From Bacillota bacterium (GTDB lineage: Bacteria; Armatimonadota; Hebobacteria; Hebobacterales; Hebobacteraceae), in assembly GCA_030597345.1 (NCBI GenBank), contig JAUVSA010000154.1:1-5425 (forward strand): 5,425 nt of DNA, in the 5' to 3' direction. A program made the position numbers and the translations under genes. Of the stretch, positions 1-4,910 are shown in pieces. Each line of letters begins with the position of its first letter. Position 1 is the stretch's first letter. A model generated the notes under the pieces. The model saw only the letters and a list, made by a program, of their open reading frames with translations. It ran no database searches and had not been told where the DNA came from.

Positions 1-344
1 ACTGTGTCTCGCCTCCAGCTCGGGTCACTGCTGAGATAGACATCCAGGTGCGAGGGGTACAAGTGATATCCGAGCTTGATGAGCGCGTACATCTCCGGCA
101 GGGTCGCGCCCCTTGCTCTTCGTGATGCCGAAATGATCACTGGCACCCTTTCGCCACAGAACTCCCATAGCGGCCTGCGGCGCACACCGTGGGTTTCCAG
201 GTGGTTCCGAAGCGCCTCCCGCAAATGATGCGCCTTCGGCGTGTGCGTATGAGCAACCAGTTCGTTGAGTGTATCGAGTAGCCCTCGTGGATACTGATTG
301 GTGACCGCTACCAGTCCGGACTCGCTTTTCTGCTTTGGCGTCAT
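1..344 (-). CDS. Partial RHH-type DNA-binding protein, C-terminus beyond window
   Basis: The reading frame runs from an ATG at 344 leftward to the window edge without a stop, giving 114 residues of an incomplete protein. Residues about 11-52 look like a ribbon-helix-helix (Arc/MetJ/CopG-like) domain: a short strand (LVAVTNQYP), a helix with LDTLNELV, a turn at THTP, then the helix HLREALRNHLE, which resembles the usual 'REALREYLE' second helix. Such proteins bind DNA as dimers and are often autoregulators or antitoxins. Residues 55-114 (from RRRPLWEFCGERVPVI onward) match no family I recognise. The start is supported by AAGGGG at 352-357, 7 bases upstream, and by a promoter-like pair further up. 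Its codon use is mixed (CTA, GTA, CGA, CAT, TAT), unlike the strongly C- or G-ending genes beside it, which hints at a different origin. It is divergent from glmM. The RHH call is from pattern only; the function is unproven. Confidence 0.68.
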   Translation of the reverse strand, partial: MTPKQKSESGLVAVTNQYPRGLLDTLNELVAHTHTPKAHHLREALRNHLETHGVRRRPLWEFCGERVPVIISASRRARGATLPEMYALIKLGYHLYPSHLDVYLSSDPSWRRDT

Positions 345-372
345 CCTCGATCCCCTTACCAGTGCTCCCGGC

Positions 373-402
373 ATTGTACTCCAAGGCCCCCTCTTAGGGC
401 AA
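373..402 (-). promoter_or_regulatory. Putative sigma70 promoter of the RHH gene
   Basis: Read on the minus strand, TTGCCC (plus 397-402) is followed after 18 bases by TACAAT (plus 373-378), a 5/6 match to the -10 consensus. The predicted start would lie near 366, leaving a leader of about 22 bases that contains the AAGGGG ribosome binding site. Identified by eye; no transcript evidence. Confidence 0.45.
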
Positions 403-426
403 TCTCCGCAATTCCCCATTTTCTGC

Positions 427-455
427 TTGATGTCTATTGCTTTCTATGGTATCCT
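427..455 (+). promoter_or_regulatory. Putative sigma70 extended -10 promoter of the glm operon
   Basis: TTGATG (427-432), a 17-base spacer and TATCCT (450-455) preceded by TGG form a plausible -35/extended -10 promoter. It sits in a local AT-rich patch within otherwise GC-rich DNA. Transcription would start near 462, about 37 bases before the glmM ATG. Each hexamer matches the consensus at 4 of 6 positions, so the call rests mainly on spacing, the TG extension and location. Confidence 0.5.
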
Positions 456-498
456 ATTGCTACCACATCCTGCAAATTCCTGCTCCTGGATCGAGGCC

Positions 499-1845
499 AT
501 GCGCACTCTCTTCGGTACCGCCGGCGTCCGCGGCATAGCCAATGTCGACCTCACACCCGACCTCGCACTGCGCCTCGCGCGCGCCGCAGCACTCTCCCTC
601 CCCTCCGCCAACGGCCCCCCACGTTTCCTCGTCGGCAGAGACACCAGGCTCTCCGGCGACCTCCTCGAAGCCGCCGCCGTCGCCGGCCTCTGCTCCGCAG
701 GCGCCAACACCATCATCGGCGATGTCATGCCCACTCCGGCCGTCGCCTACCTCGTTCGCGCCATGGACCTCGACGGCGGCATCGTCATCTCCGCCTCCCA
801 CAACGCCTTCCACTACAACGGCCTCAAGTTCCTCGGCCCGGGCGGCCACAAGCTCTCCGACGCGCGCGAGGCCGACATCGAGTCCCTCGCCACTAGCCCG
901 GAGCCCCCACCCTCCGACCACCCCATCGGCACCGTCACCCGCCGCCCAACCTTGCTCCGGCGCTACGTCGATTACCTCGCTCGCTCCCTCCCCACCGGCC
1001 TCAGCGGCCTCCGCCTCGTCGCCGACTGCGCCAACGGCGCGCTCTACCACCTCGCACCACCCCTCCTCGCCGAGCTCGGCGCGCATGTCACCCCCATCAA
1101 CTGCTCGCCTGACGGCACCAACATCAACCAGGGCGGCCCCCTCGATCCTGAGCAGCTCATCCAGGCCGTCCGCGCCCACGGCGCCGACGCCGGCCTCGCC
1201 TTCGACGGCGACGGCGACCGCCTCGCCCTCGTAGATGAGAACGGCGCACTTCTGGACGGCGATCAGATCCTCGCCATCTGGGCGCGGGACCTAGCACACC
1301 GCGAACAGCTTGCCAACAACACCGTCGTCGGCACCGTCACGACCAACGGCGGGCTCGAGGTGCTCCTCAACTCCCTGGGCTGCGAGCTCCGCCGCACCCC
1401 CGTCGGCGACCGCTACGTCTCGGCCGAAATGCAGCGCACCGGGGCCGTCCTCGGCGGCGAGACCAGCGGGCATGTCATCTTCAGCCCCCACCTCCCCAGC
1501 GCCGACGCGCTCTTCGTCGGCGCCACCGTGCTCGCCCTCATGCTCCGCACCGACCAGCCGCTTTCCGCCCTCTCGGCCCTCATGACCAAGCGGCCCCAGA
1601 TATCCCTCAACATCCCCGCGGCCTCGCCCAAGCGCTGGGAATCCGACGTCGAGGTGCAGCGCGCCGTCGCTCGTGGCAAGGAAATCCTCAATGGCCGCGG
1701 TTGGCTCCTCGTTCGCGCCTCGGGAACCGAACCCGTCATCCGCATCACCGCCGAGAGTGAGGACGAGAGCCAGGCCGAGGCCGTTGCCCGGGACATCGCC
1801 GCCGCCATCGAACATCGCCTCGGCGAGCAAGGAGGCCCCCAATGA
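499..1845 (+). CDS. glmM: Phosphoglucosamine mutase (alpha-D-phosphohexomutase family)
   Basis: A cytoplasmic enzyme of 448 residues, the usual GlmM length. It interconverts glucosamine-6-phosphate and glucosamine-1-phosphate on the way to UDP-GlcNAc for peptidoglycan and other glycans. All four family signatures are present in order: catalytic phosphoserine loop ISASHN with Ser100, Mg-binding loop DGDGDR at 236-241, sugar-specificity loop GETSGH at 320-325, and phosphate-binding RASGTEP at 406-412. PDGTNIN at 205-211 is a GlmM-type feature. The start at 499 places FGTAGVRG at residues 5-12, as in the family. The frame is open further upstream, to 298, but that part overlaps the promoter region and has no family match. 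The ribosome site is weak: GAGG lies only 2 bases from the ATG. One oddity is that the catalytic loop reads HNA where most members have HNP. The MRTLFGTAGVRGIAN opening recalls archaeal-type mutases, so some phosphomannomutase activity cannot be excluded. It overlaps the next gene by 4 bases, and the two probably form an operon. Confidence 0.92.
   Translation: MRTLFGTAGVRGIANVDLTPDLALRLARAAALSLPSANGPPRFLVGRDTRLSGDLLEAAAVAGLCSAGANTIIGDVMPTPAVAYLVRAMDLDGGIVISASHNAFHYNGLKFLGPGGHKLSDAREADIESLATSPEPPPSDHPIGTVTRRPTLLRRYVDYLARSLPTGLSGLRLVADCANGALYHLAPPLLAELGAHVTPINCSPDGTNINQGGPLDPEQLIQAVRAHGADAGLAFDGDGDRLALVDENGALLDGDQILAIWARDLAHREQLANNTVVGTVTTNGGLEVLLNSLGCELRRTPVGDRYVSAEMQRTGAVLGGETSGHVIFSPHLPSADALFVGATVLALMLRTDQPLSALSALMTKRPQISLNIPAASPKRWESDVEVQRAVARGKEILNGRGWLLVRASGTEPVIRITAESEDESQAEAVARDIAAAIEHRLGEQGGPQ
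1829..1835 (+). promoter_or_regulatory. Strong Shine-Dalgarno for the acetyltransferase, inside glmM
   Basis: AAGGAGG lies 6 bases before the ATG at 1842 and within the last codons of glmM. Together with the ATGA stop/start overlap it fixes the start of the second gene and suggests translational coupling. Confidence 0.8.
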
Positions 1846-2507
1846 CCACCCGCCCCGCTGACTTCATCAACCTCGACGGATTCGAGCACCGCCGCATCTT
1901 CGACGGCATCGACCACATCTGGCAGGCGCTCGACCGCCTGCCATCATACCTCGCCGACCACGGCGAATGGACCATCCTGGGCGATGTCGCCCCCACCGCC
2001 GTTCTCGTGGGAGATGTCTACATCGGAGAGGGTGCCGTCGTCGAACCTTACGCCATGATCGTCGGGCCCACCATAATCGGCCCCAACTGCACCATCAGAC
2101 ACGCGGCCTACATCCGCGGCGACGTCCTAGTCGCTCACGACTGTGTCATCGGCCACTGCTCCGAGATCAAGTCCTCCATACTCCTGCCCGGCGCCAAAGT
2201 CCCGCACTTCAACTACGTCGGTGACAGCATCTTGGGCAGGAACGTCAACCTTGGGGCTGGCACCATCTGCGCGAACCTCCGCTTCGATGGCAACCAGGTG
2301 TCCGTCCGCACCAACGGCTCCCGCGAGCCCAAGCTGCCGACCGGCCGCCGCAAGCTCGGCGCCATCATCGGCGACGAGGCCCAGACGGGATGCAACGTCG
2401 TGCTCGACCCGGGGTCCCTGCTCCCAAGGGAGACCACCGTCCACTCCGCGCCGCGCCCCACGGAGCCCGGCTCGCGCGCCCCGGCCGCGCCCACCTCCAA
2501 GAGGTGA
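1842..2507 (+). CDS. Stand-alone GlmU-C-like left-handed beta-helix acetyltransferase
   Basis: A 221-residue protein made of hexapeptide repeats that form a left-handed beta-helix, with no nucleotidyltransferase domain. It corresponds to the C-terminal acetyltransferase half of GlmU, which uses acetyl-CoA to convert glucosamine-1-phosphate to N-acetylglucosamine-1-phosphate. Residues 1-45 form a short N-terminal segment (HIWQALDRLPSYL). Hexapeptide coils run from about 46 to 195. The block GHCSEIK (104-110) to VNLGAGTICANLRFDG (135-150) aligns with the GlmU active site. His122 and Tyr125 (PHFNYVGD) match E. coli GlmU His363 and Tyr366, and Asn145 matches Asn386. IRG at 91-93 aligns with the GlmU sugar-phosphate loop. 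The last ~20 residues are Pro/Arg/Ser-rich and probably disordered. It overlaps glmM by 4 bases and has an ideal Shine-Dalgarno. The neighbour's product would be its substrate, which supports this role. A different sugar-phosphate acceptor is possible, and the uridylyltransferase step must be encoded elsewhere. Confidence 0.87.
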   Translation: MTTRPADFINLDGFEHRRIFDGIDHIWQALDRLPSYLADHGEWTILGDVAPTAVLVGDVYIGEGAVVEPYAMIVGPTIIGPNCTIRHAAYIRGDVLVAHDCVIGHCSEIKSSILLPGAKVPHFNYVGDSILGRNVNLGAGTICANLRFDGNQVSVRTNGSREPKLPTGRRKLGAIIGDEAQTGCNVVLDPGSLLPRETTVHSAPRPTEPGSRAPAAPTSKR

Positions 2508-2544
2508 TTCCCCTGCCCCGCCGCGCTGCCCCCCAGCCGCCCCC
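2508..2544. other. Short convergent spacer without a visible terminator
   Basis: Only 37 C-rich bases separate the stop codons of the glm operon and the leftward redox cluster. I see no convincing hairpin or T-run. Either the two converging transcripts overlap, or termination is factor-dependent. Confidence 0.5.
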
Positions 2545-3111
2545 CTATCCCGTTCTCTGCTCCTCGATATACTTCACCAATTGCTCCCCGGCGGCCCGCG
2601 CCGCCGGCAGCATGTACTCCCGGCTCCGCCTCGTCACAACCATCTGATCGAAGATCGCCATCCCCATGTGCGCAGCATACCGCTCCATCGCCACCAGGCA
2701 CGTCGGCCCTCCGCCCCCGCCCCCGCCGGCCGCCCCGATCGCCAACACCCACCGGCCCTCCACCCGCGGCTCCTCCGGCCCGGCCCGCTCGCACCGCCGC
2801 AGCCGGTCGAAGAAGTTCTTCACCACCTCCGCCACATCCCCGAAATACACCGGCGTGCTCAGCACGATCCCGTCTGCCGCGGCCATCTTATCCCGCACCA
2901 TCTCGATGTCGTCTTCGATGATGCACAGGCTTTCCCGCCGACCCTTCCCCCACCCATCATCGCACGCACGACACGCCTCCAACTTCAGCTTCCGCAAGTG
3001 CACCAGCTCCGTGTCCGCACCCGCGGCCTTGGCCCCGGCCATTGCCTCCTTCGCCATGCTCGCCGTCAGCCCGTCCTCGTTCGGCGAGCCCTGCATCACC
3101 AGAATCCTCAT
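2545..3111 (-). CDS. Flavodoxin-fold NAD(P)H-dependent FMN reductase-like protein, degenerate Isf type
   Basis: A 188-residue protein of the FMN_red/flavodoxin superfamily. It opens with strand MRILVMQGSP and the phosphate-binding loop GSPNEDGLT (8-16), followed by the helix that cradles FMN phosphate. TPVYFGDVAEVVKNFFDRL (86-104) is the typical second flavin-contact segment. A Gly run at 129-135 occupies the third flavin/dimer-interface loop. A cysteine-rich insertion at the position used by Isf proteins holds only Cys47, Cys50 and Cys63 (CRAC, then 12 residues, then C). The third cysteine expected between them is missing, so a full [4Fe-4S] cluster is unlikely unless another ligand substitutes. 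The start at 3111 has AGGAGG (3119-3124) 7 bases upstream. It lies 42 bases downstream of the Isf-type gene on the same strand, so the two are probably co-transcribed. A soluble electron-transfer or quinone/flavin-reducing role is inferred; the substrate is unknown. Confidence 0.85.
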   Translation of the reverse strand: MRILVMQGSPNEDGLTASMAKEAMAGAKAAGADTELVHLRKLKLEACRACDDGWGKGRRESLCIIEDDIEMVRDKMAAADGIVLSTPVYFGDVAEVVKNFFDRLRRCERAGPEEPRVEGRWVLAIGAAGGGGGGGPTCLVAMERYAAHMGMAIFDQMVVTRRSREYMLPAARAAGEQLVKYIEEQRTG

Positions 3112-3153
3112 CGCACTCCCTCCTGCTTTTGAATTCGCATAACACAGTCCCCC

Positions 3154-3768
3154 CTATTTCGCCACAATCTTCCTGCCCAGCGCCTCCGCTTCCTCCAGCA
3201 GCGGCGCCCGTTCCGTCATCGGCGGCGCCGCGTCGGTGCTCGCCTCGAACAGCTCCCCCCAATACCCAAAACCAGTCGAATTGAAGAACGCCTCCACCGT
3301 GTGCCTCGCCCAATCGAACACCCTCGCGTCCTTCCCCCCGCACGTCGCAACGAAGAGCCCCCGCCGCTCGCCCTCCGCCTCCGACACCGGCCGCTTCAGC
3401 CAGTACTTCTCCACCCAGCAGCACTGCGCACGATCGATCAGCGCCTTCGTCTCGCCCGACACCCCGGAGAACTGGATCGGCGATGCCAACACCAAGTGCT
3501 GCGCCTCCCTGAGCTTCGGGTAGACCTGCTGCATATCATCCTGCACCACACACCGCCCGGTGCTCTCACAGCCCCCACAGTGCCTGCACGACTCGAACCG
3601 CAGCTCCCGCAGCCGGATCAGCTCCGTCTTCGCGCTGGCAGGGCTCCTAGCCCCCGCCGCGGCGGCCCCAGCCAGCACCCGTTCCAGCAGAGCCTCCGTA
3701 TGGCTCCGCTCGCGCGGACTGCCCAGGATGCCCAGCACGAGCGCGCGCCTTCGGGGACCTTCCACCAT
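3154..3768 (-). CDS. Iron-sulfur flavoprotein (Isf)-type flavodoxin-family protein
   Basis: A protein of 204 residues from the ATG at 3768 (206 from a TTG at 3774). Positions below count from the TTG. It combines a flavodoxin-like FMN domain with a compact iron-sulfur motif. Strand ALVLGILGSP and loop GSPRERSHT (18-26) bind FMN phosphate. CRHCGGCESTGRC (63-75) has the spacing C-x2-C-x2-C-x5-C typical of Isf proteins, which coordinate a [4Fe-4S] cluster. SPIQFSGVSGETKALIDRA (98-116) is the second flavin loop. Isf proteins are dimeric electron carriers, accepting electrons from ferredoxin in methanogens, and have been linked to oxygen or peroxide reduction. The physiological partner here is unknown. 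Start choice is uncertain: GAGG is 10 bases from the ATG and 4 from the TTG. It lies between the flavin-reductase gene (109 bases upstream) and the second flavodoxin-fold gene, all leftward. Confidence 0.86.
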   Translation of the reverse strand: MVEGPRRRALVLGILGSPRERSHTEALLERVLAGAAAAGARSPASAKTELIRLRELRFESCRHCGGCESTGRCVVQDDMQQVYPKLREAQHLVLASPIQFSGVSGETKALIDRAQCCWVEKYWLKRPVSEAEGERRGLFVATCGGKDARVFDWARHTVEAFFNSTGFGYWGELFEASTDAAPPMTERAPLLEEAEALGRKIVAK

Positions 3769-3858
3769 CCGCAATCGTCCTCGCTCTCTCAGCTTCGACC
3801 CGGAGAAACCAATACCTCGCGCCCCACCAGCACGGCATCAATGCGACCAATAGAACGA

Positions 3859-3874
3859 CGGCGCATACGCGCCG
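3859..3874 (-). terminator. Small GC hairpin just after the flavin-reductase stop
   Basis: CGGCGC (3859-3864), a 4-base loop and GCGCCG (3869-3874) form a perfect 6-bp stem. It starts 3 bases after the stop codon of the leftward flavin-reductase gene. On that strand it is followed by TCGTTCTATT, which is only mildly T-rich. It could be a weak terminator or attenuator that lowers expression of the two downstream flavoprotein genes, or a transcript-stabilising hairpin. Confidence 0.3.
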
Positions 3875-3877
3875 GTG

Positions 3878-4765
3878 TCAGTCTCCTCGCAGATGCTCGC
3901 GAACGGTCTCCCATTCCTCCCACACAATCAGCTCGCACGCGCGCGTGAACTTCGCGCGCGCCTCCGCCCGCTCCGGCGAGTCCAACTTCTCGAAGAATGA
4001 CTCGAAGGCAATCTGCCAGTCGGTCATCTTCCTCGCTTCTTCTGCGCTGAGATGGCCCTCCTCTTCCAGCTGCGCGATCCAGGTCTCGATCCCACCAACC
4101 CACCATCCCTCCTTCGCTCCCACAGGGAAGATCGGCGTATCGTGAAGCTCGCCCAGCACGCCAAGCCGCTCGACCGCCCCTCCCCACTGGTTCTCCACGT
4201 CATCCACCTCATACGTCGGGTAGTGGTTCATCACCCGCTCCCGCGGCCACGATAGCATTTCTTCCTCGATGCTCCCACCGACGACTTTGCAGAAGAAGAT
4301 CCCGTGCGAGTAGTAGTCCTTCCAGAACTCCACCTTGCACTCCAGGTTCACCGGGCACTCCTCGATGCTTGGAGGTGCAACCATCTTCGAGGGAACCGCC
4401 GTGAGTCGGGCCACCTCCAGCTCATCGATCCCCCGCGGCAAGCTCATGTTGAGGATCCACGTCTCCCGAATCTGCTCCTTCGTTGGGAAAGCGATCACGC
4501 ACTCGCGATTCGCGATCAGGTTGCGATACGAGTCGTCGGAGCTGCCTCTGTGCACGTGCAGGCAGATGGTATACGGGCGCCACGTCAGGGGACCCACTGT
4601 TCCCGCCATCGCGTTCACCTCGCCCGAAGCCGGATCCAGCGTTACACACAAGTCGGCCGGCCGCGGTGGGATGAAGTGGAAGTGAATGTGAGACGGCTCC
4701 TTGATACCTGCTTGCTTGGGGCCGGCCGCAATCTCCTCCCCCGAATACCAAACCTTCTTAGTCAT
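3878..4765 (-). CDS. Flavin-reductase-like FMN-binding protein with helical C-terminal extension
   Basis: A 295-residue protein. Residues about 25-215 resemble the flavin reductase-like (split-barrel FMN-binding) domain: LTWRPYTICLHVHRGSSDDSYRNLI (60-84) fits the FMN-contact region, ECVIAFPT (88-95) the next strand, and APPSIEECPVNLECKVE (130-146) the conserved 'P-x-I-x-E-C-P-x-x-L-E-C' segment. Such proteins bind FMN and either pass NAD(P)H electrons to flavin or act as electron carriers; which applies here is unclear. Residues about 216-295 are rich in Trp, Glu and Lys, are predicted helical by eye and are not part of the usual ~180-210-residue family. No signal peptide or membrane segment is seen. 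The start at 4765 has AGGAG (4772-4776) 6 bases upstream. It heads a leftward cluster with two flavodoxin-fold proteins, which suggests a shared flavin-based electron-transfer or oxidative-stress role; this is inference. ATG, split-barrel motifs and Shine-Dalgarno agree, so the gene itself is secure. Confidence 0.85.
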   Translation of the reverse strand: MTKKVWYSGEEIAAGPKQAGIKEPSHIHFHFIPPRPADLCVTLDPASGEVNAMAGTVGPLTWRPYTICLHVHRGSSDDSYRNLIANRECVIAFPTKEQIRETWILNMSLPRGIDELEVARLTAVPSKMVAPPSIEECPVNLECKVEFWKDYYSHGIFFCKVVGGSIEEEMLSWPRERVMNHYPTYEVDDVENQWGGAVERLGVLGELHDTPIFPVGAKEGWWVGGIETWIAQLEEEGHLSAEEARKMTDWQIAFESFFEKLDSPERAEARAKFTRACELIVWEEWETVREHLRGD

Positions 4766-4797
4766 GCCTCGCTCCTATTCTTCGACTGGATCTCGTC

Positions 4798-4825
4798 CAT
4801 CTAGGTTCGCTCCACCACTCGCCAA
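4798..4825 (-). promoter_or_regulatory. Weak candidate promoter of the flavoprotein cluster
   Basis: On the minus strand TTGGCG (plus 4820-4825), a 16-base spacer and TAGATG (plus 4798-4803) lie 33 bases or more before the flavin-reductase start. The -10 match is poor (3/6). It is listed only because the gene follows a strong terminator-like hairpin and so probably needs its own promoter here. Confidence 0.2.
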
Positions 4826-4837
4826 TCCCTCGCGCGG

Positions 4838-4867
4838 ACGGGGCACGCCCCTCCGGGCGTGCCCCGT
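4838..4867 (-). terminator. Perfect 13-bp-stem hairpin, likely terminator of the Met/Gly-rich gene
   Basis: ACGGGGCACGCCC (4838-4850) and its exact complement (4855-4867) are separated by a CTCC loop. The hairpin begins 43 bases after the stop of the leftward repeat-protein gene and lies before the next leftward gene. There is no T-run on the minus-strand side (CCGCGCGAGG follows), so it would be a U-tract-less terminator. It could also be a dispersed palindromic repeat of this genome. The structure is certain; its role is inferred. Confidence 0.55.
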
Positions 4868-4910
4868 GCATCTTCTTCCCAAACAGACTAGCGGGCCCTC
4901 CTTCTGCCCT

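Larger units (their letters stand above)
345..496. repeat. 9-bp inverted repeat at both ends of the divergent spacer
   Basis: CCTCGATCC at 345-353 and its exact complement GGATCGAGG at 488-496 lie next to the start codons of the RHH gene and glmM. Each gene therefore has GGATCGAGG just before its ATG, directly adjacent on the left and 2 bases away on the right. The repeat could be a paired operator site, perhaps for the RHH protein itself, or a coincidence helped by the GAGG ribosome-binding motif. No binding evidence exists. Confidence 0.3.

Noticed and set aside
25..384. 119-codon open frame on the minus strand overlapping the left-edge gene
   Set aside because: It is in another frame than the RHH-like protein, has no recognisable motif, and its start lies at the -10 region of the proposed promoter.
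298..498. In-frame upstream extension of glmM adding up to 67 residues
   Set aside because: It covers the promoter-like region, has no family similarity, and the phosphohexomutase family begins just before FGTAGVRG, as it does from the ATG at 499.
542..1234. 230-codon plus-strand frame inside glmM, Ser/Pro/Thr-rich
   Set aside because: It is a frame-shifted shadow of glmM caused by high GC content; composition is low-complexity and no family pattern is seen.
2508..2544. Bidirectional intrinsic terminator between the convergent operons
   Set aside because: No stable inverted repeat or T/A run is visible in the 37 bases.
2713..2740. C-rich run read as a possible G-quadruplex or frameshift hotspot
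   Set aside because: It encodes the Gly-rich flavin loop of the flavodoxin-fold protein, and the frame is intact on both sides.
2143..3132. Long 329-codon plus-strand frame across the convergent junction
   Set aside because: It is a GC-rich shadow of the acetyltransferase and of the minus-strand flavodoxin-fold gene, with low-complexity Pro/Arg/Ser composition and no motif.
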